DNA from: Unio delphinus
Taxonomy: Eukaryota; Mollusca; Bivalvia; Unionida; Unionidae
Direction of reading: 5' to 3'
DNA length: 64,000 nt
Assembly: GCA_029339505.1 (NCBI GenBank)
Contig: JAQISU010000119.1
Span: 2,817,001-2,881,000, forward strand
Part shown: piece after piece, positions 1 to 11,790 of the stretch
Position numbering within the stretch: position 1 is the stretch's first letter
Layout: each line of letters begins with the position of its first letter
The notes under the pieces: model-generated
What the model saw: the letters and a program-made list of their open reading frames with translations, nothing else
What the model was told of the DNA's origin: nothing
The model's database searches: none
Translations under genes and position numbers: made by a program

Positions 1-1
1 A

Positions 2-1267
2 TATAAAACAGTTTATTTAAACGGTTGTGGCGGGTCAGGAAAAACAACCCGGGTAATTGAGTTATTTCGTGGGAAAAATCCAAACATGATTGTGCTTACA
101 CCGACTCACAGACTTGCAAGAGAAATGATACAGAGAGGGGTAAATGCCTGCACTTATCATAGTTTCTTTAGATGGAAGGGAGATAAATGGACTCCTGAGC
201 GCATGGGAGAGAAATTTATTCCTGAATTCATCATGTGGGATGAAATAGACACAGTGCCAGAAGATGTCTTAAAAATATTTCTTGAGTGGTTGTTATTGAA
301 GAATACAAAAATCGTCATGTGCGGTGATCACGACCAACCACCACCATTTGTCGGTGCATCTCCCCATGAATGGCTAAAGGGTTTTGTAGACTATTAAGAA
401 GAAATTGATACTGATCATAGATCACTTGATAATGAATTAAAAGAATTGAAGAAACTAATTAGATTACAACCGGATAGAATCCAGTGTGAAATAGCCCGTG
501 AAATAATTTCGGAAACTCCCATGAATAATTTTTGGGAAGCGTGGAGACCAAATGATTTAATCATTGCAAGTAGAAAAATAGTCAGGGACACACTTCAGAT
601 GAAGTTATTTGAATTGCATAAACAAAAATTTGCAACACTTCCAGTACCGTTATGTTATAGGCCATCGGATACACGAAAACAGAACATCGAAGTTGATATT
701 CCAGGACAGAGTGAAAAGCAGATTCTCGTATTAAATGATACTGTGCTGGTTGATATCAATGTTGTTGAAGATGCATTGCGTGCTAATAAATCCCCATGGA
801 CGCTAGGATACGCAGCGACGATAAATTCTTCACAGGGATTGACAATATCGAATACAATTGTTTGGATGGTAGATAATCGCATAGAATGGTCGAATTTGGT
901 CTATCTTTCAGTATCCAGAGTACGAAAAATAAATCAGCTTCGAAGAATTGTCTTCGATGATGAAATCATTGGTGATGATAATGACACCACAATAGATGAT
1001 ATTATTGATAAAAAAACTCTCCGGTTACAAACAACAAGACAAAAAAAAAACAACGAGAATTTTGATATTGATACTGAATTAATAATTACTCTGAAGCAAC
1101 AACAGAATAATCACTGCGCGAGTTGCAATTGCATAATGCGTTGGCAGTATTCGGATAAGGATCCTCGCCAATTCACCGTAGACAGAAAAAATAACAATCT
1201 CGGTCATGTCAGAAATAATGTGATGTTGACTTGTCTTGAGTGCAATAGACGAAAGGGTGCTAGTTAA
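2..1267 (+). pseudogene. C-terminal SF1 helicase plus HNH part of PolB-helicase replication protein, copy A
   Basis: Open from the window edge with one in-frame TAA at 395-397, where copy B reads a tyrosine codon. A Walker A motif GCGGSGKTT is encoded at about 23-49, followed by TPTHRLA (motif Ia-like), a WDEID Walker B, GDHDQ (motif III) and a SSQG motif near the end of the helicase core. This is the layout of a Pif1/RecD-type superfamily 1 helicase. The last ~50 residues carry CASC...CLEC with an intervening VDRKNNNLGH, an HNH nuclease-like zinc finger. In copy B the same protein continues upstream into a DNA polymerase B, so this is the tail of a large replication protein. Its 3' end overlaps the convergent integrase by 8 bp. 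The stop probably inactivates it. Confidence 0.8.
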
Positions 1268-2210
1268 GACCATGCGGTGGTAATTGAGTATCGTCAGGAA
1301 TTACTTGTAGTTGTTGTCTAGTAAACCCACGCTGAGGAGCAGTTGAATCCAGTTTAAAGATTGGAGGTCTACCCGTAGATCGTGTTATACTAGATATCTT
1401 GTGTGCAGTAACACTCCAAATAGGATCAGTAGCCCTTTTTGTGCCACCCTCAAGCTCTCCTGGTTCGTATAAATACCTCACAATGACATTACTACCAAGA
1501 ATTGGTTGGGAAACGCTAAAATCCTTTTGTGGTTTTTCAGGTATCGACTTCTTTTTAATCGCGTTGATAGGTTTCATGTTGATGGTTCTAGTAATCTCGT
1601 TATTCAGTGCGGTAACTACACTTGGTAATCTCTTAACCCATTCACGGGATCTTTTTTCTTGGATGAATTCTTTTGCGTATTGATATCCAAATAACCGTTC
1701 AGCAAGAGTCCGATTAAATCGTTCTACAATGGCCTGATTACGATGCAGTGCAGTATGCCCCCGTCTGATAGTGACATTGTGATATTTCATTGTAGATAAC
1801 ACGGCACCCTGAAATTCCTTGCCCGGATCAACTTGTAACAGATTTGGCCAGTGCAGAGGGCTCCTTCGATAAATCCTCTCAAATGCAGAAGCCACTTCAG
1901 TGGCTGATTTTGTTTTTAACGGTTCTGCTTCTTTGTATCGACTTGCAATATCAACTACAGTTAACGCATATTTGTAACCACGATCATGTGGCAGAAATAA
2001 TATATCAGCCTGATGAACTTCATTAGGAAAGGTCACATCAAAATGCGAGACATTAATTTGTTTAGGCGGTGGTAGATAAATTTGCCATAGTGCCTGTTTG
2101 GATAACCAATGAGCCGCAGTGTTTTTTTTCACTTTTGCGGCGCTAGCGAGTTTATGGATTGCTGATTTACCCCTCCAGTATCCTCTTGGGGAATAGTAAA
2201 TAGATTCCAT
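1260..2210 (-). CDS. Retroviral-type (rve/DDE) integrase, copy A
   Basis: About 316 residues, open throughout. The start is placed at the ATG giving MESIYYSPRGYW, immediately after the PLA2 stop, since the upstream extension uses only a GTG. Catalytic residues of the rve fold are visible: D in HQADILF, D in QVDPGKEF and E in AIVERFN. The N-terminal HPRGYWRG segment matches the zinc/HTH-like leader of Polinton integrases. The C-terminus (YEPGELEGG...IWSV) looks like an SH3-like DNA-binding region, and no chromodomain is present, unlike the Maverick integrase at 36236-37372. It would catalyse insertion of the linear viral DNA into the host chromosome. It lies downstream of the Zn-ribbon/PLA2 gene on the same strand. 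Confidence 0.9.
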   Translation of the reverse strand: MESIYYSPRGYWRGKSAIHKLASAAKVKKNTAAHWLSKQALWQIYLPPPKQINVSHFDVTFPNEVHQADILFLPHDRGYKYALTVVDIASRYKEAEPLKTKSATEVASAFERIYRRSPLHWPNLLQVDPGKEFQGAVLSTMKYHNVTIRRGHTALHRNQAIVERFNRTLAERLFGYQYAKEFIQEKRSREWVKRLPSVVTALNNEITRTINMKPINAIKKKSIPEKPQKDFSVSQPILGSNVIVRYLYEPGELEGGTKRATDPIWSVTAHKISSITRSTGRPPIFKLDSTAPQRGFTRQQLQVIPDDTQLPPHGLN

Positions 2211-2217
2211 GTTGTTA

Positions 2218-2738
2218 TTAATTACCAGCACCTAACATCAATTTACTTTTCATAGCCGATTTTATCAAAAATGAAGCCAATTTTTCTTTGAAGGATTTAT
2301 CAGTGATAGAATTCAACGCATGAATTAATTTCACATCTGCTAGATGCCTGTGTTGCAAATTGCTGCTTTTATCAGCAACATCATGAAGGTGACAGGCCTT
2401 ATCAATAGCGTTTATTGGTTCCTCACCGGGTCGGGGCTGATTTTGATCATTGAGTCTGATATCAAGTCTTGTTCCCGGTCCACAATAACTATACCCTGGA
2501 AGGTGTTTGTCTCCGGGGTATTTTTCCCATGGGGTTCCAGGGAGTTTTGCTAATTTGGCAGCGATATCACCTCCTCGTTTTTTTTTAAAGGTTCCTTGGG
2601 TTTAGAAACAAATCTAAATTTCTTTGTACTACACTGTACGCATTTACCAGAAAGCGCTGATCGGTTATTTTTAGTTGTACTCGTCGTCAAGTCATCTGTG
2701 CCAGTACGCGCCTTACACTTCACACAATATAGATCCAT
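2218..2738 (-). CDS. Zn-ribbon / phospholipase A2-like protein joined by a probable -1 frameshift, copy A
   Basis: The 5' part (2738-2550) encodes a short zinc ribbon starting MDLYCVKC with a second KCVQC pair. The downstream frame (2580 to the TAA at 2218-2220) encodes a phospholipase A2-like domain with a calcium-loop-type YCGPGT and a CHLHD dyad motif, as in parvovirus VP1u. The frames differ by -1 and meet at a T3-A9 run containing the canonical slippery heptamer U UUA AAA. Copy B has the identical run and layout. Zn-ribbon plus PLA2 is a recurrent pairing in Polinton-like elements of invertebrates, which supports one protein. Here the tyrosine two residues after the HD dyad is Asp, so activity is uncertain. 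A capsid-borne membrane-breaching role is inferred from the parvovirus parallel. Confidence 0.7.
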
Positions 2739-2755
2739 AATTTACGTATAGAGAT

Positions 2756-3415
2756 ATGAATATAATTGATTTTTCAGCGATTAAAACAAGAGAACCAGTG
2801 AATCATCATGCAGCGCTACCAAACTCTATCCGCGCAATTATAATCGGACCATCTGGATCCGGTAAAACGCAATTGTTGCTCAATTTAATAATGAGATGGA
2901 TGAAGTGGGATAAGTTGTATTTAATTGCCCCTAGTGTAGACGACCAACGATGCTATGAAGTGCTAAAAGATTTTAATGAAAACGCTTCAGAGATTGCCGG
3001 CGAGGATGTTATTGAATTTATAACCGATATTGACGAAGCACCATCAGTAGAAGACCTCGATGGAAGTATCAACAATTTAGTTGTATACGACGATGTAATG
3101 TTAGATAAACAAAAAAATCCTGCTAGAATATTTTCCCGAGGCAGGCACAAAAACACGGATGTGATCTATGTCACTCAACGCTACACACAAATACCAAAAG
3201 TGATTCGCGATAATTGTAATGTGTTGTGTGTATTTAATGGAGTTGATACACATACGCTACGAAATATTTGGCAGACATGGTGTTCTGATATGGACTTCAA
3301 TCAATTTAGAAATTTCTTTAGTCATGCTCAGTCTACCCCACACGGATTTGTAACAATAAATTTACATGACCCTCGAACACGATATCGTATCGGACTGGAT
3401 CAAATATTCGGTTGA
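2756..3415 (+). CDS. FtsK/HerA-type genome-packaging ATPase, copy A
   Basis: 219 residues, intact. Walker A GPSGSGKT lies at residues 31-38 and Walker B LVVYDD near 108-113. A sensor-like VIYVTQRYTQ follows, typical of the A32/FtsK-HerA packaging ATPases of Polintons, virophages and nucleocytoplasmic viruses. It would pump viral DNA into the preformed capsid. It is divergently transcribed from the Zn-ribbon/PLA2 gene with only 17 bp between start codons, so the two promoters must overlap. The gene abuts the terminal repeat, and part of its 3' end is duplicated at the far terminus of copy B (26763-26853). Start chosen at the ATG matching copy B's start context. Confidence 0.92.
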   Translation: MNIIDFSAIKTREPVNHHAALPNSIRAIIIGPSGSGKTQLLLNLIMRWMKWDKLYLIAPSVDDQRCYEVLKDFNENASEIAGEDVIEFITDIDEAPSVEDLDGSINNLVVYDDVMLDKQKNPARIFSRGRHKNTDVIYVTQRYTQIPKVIRDNCNVLCVFNGVDTHTLRNIWQTWCSDMDFNQFRNFFSHAQSTPHGFVTINLHDPRTRYRIGLDQIFG

Positions 3416-3420
3416 CCCAT

Positions 3421-3653
3421 AGCAGCAGAGAGGGTGAGTGACAACGACGTTGTAATCCCTTTTCCCAAAAAAATCGATGGAGGATTTCATTAATTTCATT
3501 GATTTTTTCATTGATTCTTTTTGGACCTAATCCATGAAACGATATCAGATTCACACACACATTTGGACCTGATGTCGTTGATTTCATTGTTTTTAAGCCT
3601 GATTCAGTGAAAACTTGTCTAAAAATGTTGTCTGATTCACCCTCTCTGCTGCT
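3421..3653. repeat. Right terminal repeat of copy A, bounded by its own inverted repeat
   Basis: 233 bp opening AGCAGCAGAGAGGGTGA and closing TCACCCTCTCTGCTGCT, a perfect 17-bp inverted pair. The interior has repeated TTTCATTGATTT words. Copy B carries the equivalent 234-bp segment at 11553-11786, copy C a 152-bp version at 54233-54384, and the right end of B ends the same way at 27087. The segment always sits at the element terminus, next to the ATPase gene or the penton-like gene, so it is the end of the virus rather than an unrelated MITE. Confidence 0.75.
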
Positions 3654-5085
3654 TAGGCATATTGTAACAGATTAATGCAAAATCGTGAAAACGAACGGTT
3701 TAAGTCCGCTATATTTAAATAAAATTAAATCATGTACTTATAAGTTAATCTTTAGCTTTATATAATAACTATTTAATATATGTTACTATACTCTCCCCTA
3801 TATGGGAGGGATGAAACGAAGCGAAAAATAGCAGAGACTTTGTGGAGATGGAAAAATAGGAGACAAATAAAAAGGACAGAGAAGAACATAAACAGTGAAG
3901 TTGGATTGAACCCAAAATAAACACGTTATAAGGTATACAAGGCAATGGCATCGATTGTTCATTCTTTTATCTGATGAACTACTTATATCATTACAAACAA
4001 ACTCTTTCTATAAAAAAATTCGTGGTAATAAAATCGTGTTTGAAATTCGTGGAATGTTTAAAGTTCAAGAGGAGGGTACTTTCCTAATGAAATGTATTGT
4101 AATAAATTTGTAGTATGCGCATTTGATTGCGCTCCGCTCTTGAGAAATTCTTAAATTTATTTGTGTGATTATTGTTATTCGGCGCCATGTAAATATTCCT
4201 AGCTCTAAAGTATTAGCCAATTGTTAGGATCAAACGTCACGGAGCCGAGTGTTAGTGAGTTTAAACAATGCTAGGGGCCTAGTAGTGAATTTAGGTCCAA
4301 GCCGAATGACTGTCCCTTTACCAACATAATCCATATTAAAAGCTAGTGGTGTTTAATATTGTTATGGTTGAGATAGTAGTATTTACAGAAGAAAATCAGT
4401 AAATTACACAATGGAATCAATAAGTTGGGGCGATGTATGTGTCCATAGCGGAAAATAGGTGTAATTATATAAGCGTAATACGCCGGTAAAATTGTACCTT
4501 GACTGGTCATTGGGCGCAGTTAAATAGTCCCCAGTTAGAAAGGGATACTAGTGTATTTTCTATGGCATAACCAGTTGGCGGTACGGAAAGCTGATGGAAA
4601 TGAAGAAATACCGTGCAAAGGTGCGGTTAATGGATTGTTGTGCAAGTTGCTTTATATGTGGTCTCCAATTCATTATAGTAAAATTTAGCATATAAAAGCA
4701 GACACGTCTGCATTTCCAATTTACAACTGAAGTTGTATGCAAGTCTTTGTAAATTTGGGGAAAACATATCACTTCCAGCGGGATTCGCGCTAGGCTTAGG
4801 ACACCCCTGGATCAAGTGAATACCCCTGTGCGTGTTACAGTATTTCCCCGTTGTTTTATCATATAAAAAATATATTGCTTTGGGGGCATGGCATTATCCC
4901 TTCTATTTCAAGAACTAAATTATGATCAGAATCACGGAGTCTGCTTAATGCATTGTGTAAATTGGTATGTAGAGTAACGATATTTAATTCGATTGGACAA
5001 ACTAGCATCATTTTGATAATCGTGAAATGCCTTTTGTGTATATTCTAAACTTAAATTACGTTGTCTCACCGGCGATATGTATATG

Positions 5086-5117
<32 letters not shown>

Positions 5118-5219
5118 TGTATGTATGTATGTATGTATGTATGTATGTATGTATGTATGTATGTATGTATGTATGTATGTATGTATGTATGTATGTATGT
5201 ATGTATGTATGTATGTATG

Positions 5220-5250
<31 letters not shown>

Positions 5251-5454
5251 CACTTTTGATTGATTCCCCAGATGGTGCTTCCAACTAAAAAACATTCCAT
5301 TTGAACCACCTCTTTATTAAATTAAAAAACAACCTTGTCTTTCCTCTTAAATATGGGTTTATAATAATCATATTAATTTAATTTGTTGGCGGTGCAAGGT
5401 GTTGAACAGGTTCTTGTTGCCAAAAAATCAAATACATTCGTGATGTATCATATT
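3654..5454. other. AT-rich DNA between copies A and C, no gene seen
   Basis: I see no reading frame related to either virus family, no tRNA and no clear repeat family apart from the microsatellite at 5076-5250. It may be host flank or unrecognisably decayed element sequence. Confidence 0.5.
5076..5250. repeat. (ATGT)n plus (AT)n microsatellite
   Basis: About 36 near-perfect tetranucleotide units run into a short AT tract. All overlapping poly-Tyr/Met/Val/Cys and His/Thr/Tyr reading frames are artefacts of the repeat. Confidence 0.97.
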
Positions 5455-5785
5455 ATATATTGATCTATATTGCATTAAATGTGGAGCTTAGACCCCATAC
5501 GCTAACAACTATTACAACAAAAGATAATAGATCAGCACTTATTGGTAAGTGTGAACGATTCGGTACACAGAAATTTAAATTTTTCCCAGGTAATTTATCT
5601 ATTTAAAACGAGGAGGTGATACTGCAGAAAAATTAACAAACTTACCCCAAACCCCATGGGATAAAACCTAGAAGCAAAAACATCTTCCAGGATATAATTA
5701 TTGCGTTCCTGTAACTCGCCTTGGTATCAGATTTAATAATCAGGATCAACCAAACCACTTTGAGTATCCGATAAATGAAATTGCG
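5455..5785 (+). pseudogene. Decayed Zn-ribbon/PLA2 gene, copy C
   Basis: Nucleotide-level resemblance to 12452-12850: a GATCTATATTG start region, an AATAATAGATCAGCACTTATTGG-like block and a CGAGGAGGTGATA block, then a CTTCCAGGATATAA segment corresponding to the PLA2 calcium loop. The A9 slippery run is reduced to A4. Stops occur in all frames. Confidence 0.65.
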
Positions 5786-5842
5786 TGGATTTACACATAA
5801 ACAATTGCAAGTGATACCCGTTTATGCACGATTACCACCAAG
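5786..5842 (+). pseudogene. Integrase C-terminal remnant, copy C
   Basis: A short stretch resembling the last ~18 codons of the copy A/B integrases (QLQVIP then LPPHG). It follows directly on the PLA2 remnant, so nearly the whole integrase has been deleted here. Confidence 0.5.
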
Positions 5843-8690
5843 ATCACTTTACCAGCACCGCTAGGTCTATCACATTCAAGACTGGTCAGCATAATATGTG
5901 TACATTTATGACCAAGTCTACTATCCTCTTTATCTACGGCAAATCTTCGTTGGTGTTTATTCGAATACTGCCATTACATGATTGTGTAGCAGCTCGCACA
6001 ATGATTATTCCGCTGTTATTTCAGCATAAGTATAAATTCAGCATTAGTATCAAAGGTCGTTATTATTTTTGTCAGTTTGTTTATAACCAGTGAGGTTTAT
6101 TCTTGCTATGTCATCGCTAACAATTCGGTTACTGGTGTCAGTAACATATATAATAACTCTCCGCATCTGAGACATTATTCTAACTCGTGATAATGCGAGA
6201 TAAACTAGATTCGAAAATAAGATAAAAAAATCAAATATCCAAACACATGTATCAGAGATAGTTAACGCCTGAGATGAATGTATCATTATTGATTATCCTA
6301 GTTTCATCGGAGACTAATATTTTAAAGCATCCTCCACAGCGCTGATTGGAAGAAGAACATTTTTTCTTCAAATAATTTATGTTGAAGTGTATCAGTAACT
6401 ATCTTTCTACTTGCCACTGTCAAATGGTTTGGTTTTCATTTATCAAAACAAAAATATGGATTTTTTAAAATTATTTATCGTGCTATTTTACACTGATTTG
6501 TATCACACTGTAATCTGATTAACGTCATTAACTCTTTTTGATTCTGGATCAGGCACTGTTGTAATTAGTTCATAATGATCTGTACAATTTTTGCACCAAT
6601 CATGCGTCAATTTTCCAACAAATAGCTGAGGTCGACCTTGATTGCCATACATTATCACAGCTGCATTTGGTAGCAACAGCTAATCAAGAAACATTTTTAA
6701 TATATATTGCAACGCTGTACATATTTCATCCCAAAGTGTTATTCTAGGAAAATATGTATCACTCTTCCACGACGGAGTCATCTTTCATCGCTATATCGAT
6801 AAAAGCTATGATAAGTTCAAAAATTAACTCCTCGTTGTTTCATATCTGTGGAAATTCTTGTATATTATTAAAGACAACTAAATCTAAATTATGTCTAATT
6901 AATTCAAGACACAAGACCTTTTTCCGCATCTGCATGGCCTGTTTAGATCAACTGCCGTATGTCTGCATACTGGATGGGATATGGATCGCGCCGTTGAAAA
7001 TAGTCCAGTAGATTATTATGTTACATAGGTATCTTCGATTTCGACATCTACTAATTTAATGTAATAATATAATATTTTTTGTTTTATTCCCCACGTTCCC
7101 CAGTGCATCAGCGTTGGTAAAACGAATCACTACTTTAATATATACGTTTTATCGATATCAAATTAATCCGTTGCAACTCTTTCGGCATTGTCAGGGAATC
7201 TTTTGATCATTGATAGTAAGTTTGTAGAAACATTGGTGAGCATAGACTGTCTGAAATGTGTATACTTCTTATATTATGTAATTGCCTAATATTTTACAAT
7301 CAAATATATATCGTTATAACACTCTTGCTGGCCAGTATTTTTCAGAGAATTATCTAACAAACCAAATATGACAGATCGGATGGAGTCCATTAGTAAACTT
7401 GAACGGTATAATACGAGCGAATTATGTTATATCAAAATCGGGTAATAGCCCATTTAATGATGATGATGATGTAATTTCTTATAAAATATTCAGTACACTC
7501 GTCCATTTCGAGCAAACGTCCAGGATAACATGCATCCATATCAACTCATATCATTCCGATGATGTTTTTTTACTTAGTATTCCATGATCCATTGTGTCCG
7601 TATTCACAACAACTTGATTATACATCTTCAAGACATTCAAATCCTGTTGGCTTCCAAAAATGTATTTCCCAGGCAATGTGAAAAGTTCTATTCGAGGTGT
7701 TCCATTTCTACAATAATATATAACGTTATATTTATCCGCTAGGTCTAACAAATGGGTCAAATTTAAATTTTTCCTTACTTCCTTCTGGTCTAATACGTTC
7801 AGAACACTGAAATAACCTTATGTATTTTACTTGAATTATGAATTAAATGAAACATGATTCTTTAACCAGAGAACTCTGGTGGTAAAAATCTTACAGTTCG
7901 ATCTCGCGGAAATATTGTTACTGCGTTAGTTCATTCGTGGAAATTATTTTTAAATAAATAATGATGGAGTTCCCTTTGATTTATATTTCAATATGTGAAA
8001 TTCTAGTCTTGTTATGGTTTTTACAGTTCTTGGGATGTATATAGCTCGGTGACGTCTTTTATTGTAGCAACGGTATCCTTAGCTCATTCAGCACATTTAA
8101 TTTTTTTTTACGTCTTAGATCCGTCAGACTTTTTCCACGTATCACTTTTCTAAAATGGTCAGTTACACGCTCAGCGACAAATTTATTCTTGAAAATTGCA
8201 TTGGTAGCAGATTATCAATACTGGTTTGTTCATTTATTGGATAAATTCCATAAAAATCCACGGGTACAGGATACACTCTCTCATAATACGATGTGTCAGT
8301 ACCGTTCGACAATCCTGGTCCGGAATTTGTACTCGATTTTTTTAGTAAGGATAGCATCATATTTATCACGAATAATATAATTACATGTTTTTGATAGTAC
8401 AATATATTTCACTCGCAAAAACTACTTCAGATTATCGAGATGGGTATTGATATTTACAGTTTGTTTGTCGTTCATTGTAGCATCAACGCTATTATTTATT
8501 CAGAACGTTGACCATACCTGAGATGCGAGATTGTTGCTAAATTCCTTCTTGACATCGTAAAGTTTATTAATTATATTTTAATTCTTCGTATCAAAAAATA
8601 TTGGTCAATCAGGAAATATTGTATCGGGACTAAATTTTTTTTCCCAAGAATTTATTTTTTAATAATCTTTTGGATTCCTCCATGATATAC
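5843..8690 (-). pseudogene. Decayed PolB-helicase-HNH replication gene, copy C
   Basis: Reading leftward from about 8690, successive fragments match the copy B gene: a YYERVYP / IYPINEQ segment near 8163-8402, a polymerase block near 7551-7760, a SSQALTIS helicase block near 6050-6286 and the HNH end near 5860-6040. Frameshifts and stops separate every block. Gene order and strand match copy B. Confidence 0.7.
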
Positions 8691-8691
8691 A

Positions 8692-8877
8692 ATGACTCTA
8701 ACAAAGAAGTGTAAGTGGTTGATTATTGGGTCTTCAATATCTTGTAATACATTATGCATAAATGTATTATGCGTACATCAAGTGTACAGCGAGGAAGCTA
8801 AGGTTCGAAACCGTGTTTACTATGTGGTGTTGCAGTCATTGGAATTACACAATTGTGCTTGCAATGTGTTCAAATAA
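8692..8877 (+). pseudogene. Remnant of the small Zn-binding gene, copy C
   Basis: The start of the frame (KCKWLIIGSS) matches HCKWLMIGSV of the copy B gene at 17677-18057. The later CxxC pairs are lost to frameshifts. Its position right of the replication-gene remnant is as in copy B. Confidence 0.6.
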
Positions 8878-9003
8878 AATACTGAGACCTTAAACCATAT
8901 TATATCAAAATAAATATGGACAGTAAAACAGCTATAAGGACGCCTGAAGGTTATATATTTTGATTCGCTAGTAACAATCTAGACAAATAATGATTTAAAC
9001 AAA

Positions 9004-9099
<96 letters not shown>

Positions 9100-9180
9100 G
9101 AACCAAAAATCTGACAAGAAATATAGAATATGAGCAAAGACTTTGTAAAATATCCTCTCATAACGAATTATCAACAGCTA
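8878..9180. repeat. AT-rich gap with (AT)n(TG)n microsatellite
   Basis: About 60 bp of AT dinucleotides (from ~9008) run into TG dinucleotides to ~9095. No gene seen in the flanks. Confidence 0.9.
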
Positions 9181-9184
9181 TCTA

Positions 9185-9406
9185 AACTGTGTTGTGGTAT
9201 CCAAACCTCTGTCTGCGCGTGATATGATATAATCGCTTCACCGACAATCAACGATATCAACATTTTAGAATCAATCATATATCGTAATAACACTATTGGC
9301 ATCCAGTGTTTTTCAGATATATGTCTACCATATGTAGTGTAATCATATCATTATTGATGGTGTAAAGCGCTTAGAGATTTTAAAGATTATGCGCCATACA
9401 AAGTCC

Positions 9407-9490
<84 letters not shown>

Positions 9491-10320
9491 ATCCAAGCAT
9501 AACAACACGAATGGAGTCCTGTAGCTATTTCAAATGATACTACACGAGCGAATTCGGTTAAATCAAAATCGAGCAGTGGTCCATTAATATCAACACGGGC
9601 CATCTCATATGTGGGATGTCCAAATCGCTTCATCTACTCAGGGCATTCTCCGTACCCGAGAAAATTCCCGGGATAACACACGATTATATCAACCGAAATA
9701 ATTTACCATACTCAACCTAACTTGATTTGATGTCTGTGAGAAATTCAGCTCTTGTTGGTTTCCAATGATTTCTCTTTCTCGCAAAATAAGCTGCAACCGA
9801 CGGAATTGTAAAACAGTTTGTTAGTAAGTGTTCGTCGTAATCCATTGGAAAACTACTAGCTACTTTTTCATCGCGTCATGGAGGGCTTCGGTGCGGTATA
9901 ATTCCTACAAATTGATTGAATTTATCTTCTGCGTGCCCAAAACTGTGAAGTAACCACATTGTCGCAGGATCGTTTTTACTCAACTGGTAAATAAAATCAA
10001 ATAAATATTCTCCCGAGAACTCCGTGGATATATATTTTATTGTTATTTTTCGCGGAAATATTGTTACTGCAGATGTCCATGCGTGTTCGTTATGATCAAT
10101 AATTTTGATTCGCGTCCCTCTTGATTTATATTTCAGTTCGTATAATACTTCTCATGTTATCGTCGTTACCGATATCGAGAATTTTAGTATTCGTTCTAAC
10201 TCTGCCACATTTTGAATTGTCGCCCCGTGCTCCTTTACTGTTAGTCCCCATTCGTTTATTTTTTTGAGTCTTACTATATGTAATCGGTATTATGGGAAAT
10301 AACTCGTGTAGTTATGTTGC
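9185..10320 (-). pseudogene. Second PolB remnant (extra copy), split by an ATT microsatellite
   Basis: Sequence matching copy B 15840-16830 on the same strand, including the GHPTYEMARVDING and DFDLTEFARVVSFE segments (9530-9633) and the region around polymerase motif A. It duplicates polymerase sequence already present in copy C at 7250-7760, so it must come from another copy or a duplication. An (ATT)n array at about 9405-9487 interrupts it. Confidence 0.65.
9405..9487. repeat. (ATT)n microsatellite
   Basis: About 27 trinucleotide units. It generates a spurious poly-asparagine reading frame on the minus strand. Confidence 0.97.
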
Positions 10321-10649
10321 CGCTTAACAAAGAGTTACGGATCTCAATGGGGTTTTCCGATTTTTAACTGTCATGATTCTCAGTGGAAATATAATCTATT
10401 TTGTAAGAAAAAGGATCAAATATGTATTATTTTACAAATAATTGTATTTATATTTTTTGTGTTTTTATTTTTCTTTCAAGTATTCGGTTTTGTTTCAATA
10501 TTTCTAAAAGTACACGAAAAGTATATCGATTCAATCATTCATTCAGTCAGTTGTGGCCTGTGATCGATAACCACGCTATTGACGTCACACCTGTTCGCTA
10601 TTGATTGTATTACCTTACCTATATATTATATTCAAAAACGTATGCCTGT

Positions 10650-10810
10650 ATATAAGAACAGTTAGCTTAATCGTAACACGCTGCGGCGCCATCCAAGAGT
10701 CTGTGGTTCGAACCCCGTAACAGGCATTATTGCCATCGGTACCTAAAGATGGTTTTAATTGCGGGGTGGGAGCACTTCCGAAATTTAAATTGCAACGACA
10801 TATTTCAATC
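10650..10810 (+). mobile_element. Possible tRNA-derived SINE or tRNA pseudogene
   Basis: A TTAGCTTAATCG A-box-like stretch is followed ~40 bp later by GGTTCGAACCCCG, a good RNA polymerase III B box (~10703). The next ~80 bp (GGGGTGGGAGCACTTCCG) may be SINE body. No poly(A) tail or target duplication was identified. A chance B box is possible. Confidence 0.35.
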
Positions 10811-10924
10811 ACACCGAGCCGTGGTATGAATGACTTCTTTCATTCTACCCAGGGCGACTTTCTGGGGTATATGTGTTTGAATGAATGTAGGAGCGTCATC
10901 ATTCATTGACATCATTCATTTAAT

Positions 10925-11245
<321 letters not shown>

Positions 11246-11252
11246 TCCATCA

Positions 11253-11388
11253 TATATAATCGCATAATATACCGTGGCGTGAGTAAGATGATAAAACAAC
11301 TTACCACGAACGGGGTTCATATATCATCGCATAATATCCCTTGGCGTGAGTAAGATGTAAAACAACTTACCACAAACGAGGTTCATTT
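11253..11388. repeat. Two-copy ~65-bp direct repeat
   Basis: The segment with ATCGCATAATAT..., GGCGTGAGTAAGATG and AACAACTTACCAC is repeated once with few differences. Function unknown. Confidence 0.8.
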
Positions 11389-11429
11389 TTGAAAAGGTAT
11401 ATATTTGTCGTATTAAAAAAATGTAATGG

Positions 11430-11552
11430 TTATGTATAATATGAATTCTAAGGATATTAATGAAATCATAGTTGAACTTTCGAAATTGAAAAGTCTAGGA
11501 TTTCAATTATCAGATGGTTTAAACTGTGAAAAAATTATTTCAGACTTTGAAG
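11430..11552 (+). pseudogene. 5' end of the 132-aa gene of copy C, cut by copy B
   Basis: The frame beginning MNSKDINEIIVELSKLK and running to ISDFE aligns with the copy B gene at 18556-18954 (MNSENMNSIIVEIAKLK). It stops being related exactly where the AGCAGCAG terminus of copy B starts, which dates the B insertion after C. Confidence 0.75.
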
Positions 11553-11786
11553 AGCAGCAGAGAGTGTGAACAGACCAACTTTTTAGGCAAATATTTCGTA
11601 AGCGTTTCGTTACAAAACCGAAAAAAAAAATCTTACTATGATAGTGCCAATTTAGTTGTCACAAACACATGGGCTGCGACATTGCAACGTCCCAAGGCAA
11701 CGTTTTATAAGCGGTCGTCGTTACTAATGGAAAAATAATCTTACAACGATGTTGCTATTTAGTTGGCGTTCACACTCTCTGCTGCT
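11553..11786. repeat. Left terminal repeat of copy B
   Basis: 234 bp with a perfect 19-bp inverted pair at its own ends (AGCAGCAGAGAGTGTGAAC ... GTTCACACTCTCTGCTGCT). Equivalent to 3421-3653 of copy A. Confidence 0.75.
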
Positions 11787-11790
11787 ATAC

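Larger units (their letters stand above)
1..3653 (+). mobile_element. Polinton-like virus copy A (partial, right end)
   Basis: Partial integrated element cut by the window edge. From the right terminus inward it holds a terminal repeat, packaging ATPase, Zn-ribbon/PLA2 gene, integrase and the helicase end of the replication protein. Copy B (11553-27087) has the same order in mirror image, which fixes the boundary. The terminus ends in CTCTCTGCTGCT at 3653, the complement of the AGCAGCAGAGAG that opens copy B. No target duplication can be tested because the other end lies outside the window. Most of its genes are open, so A is better preserved than the other Polinton-like copies here. Confidence 0.8.

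Noticed and set aside
3421..3653. Independent MITE insertion
   Set aside because: The same segment sits at element ends next to the ATPase or penton-like genes in three copies, so it was called as the terminus, though a MITE origin remains possible.
4560..4815. Small minus-strand frames in the gap between copies A and C
   Set aside because: Overlapping, short, no recognisable domain and no counterpart elsewhere in the window.
5027..5295. Several long frames rich in Tyr, Met, Val, Cys, His
   Set aside because: Produced by the (ATGT)n and (AT)n arrays in every frame.
9343..9633. Poly-asparagine protein
   Set aside because: The Asn run is an (ATT)n microsatellite inside a polymerase pseudogene.
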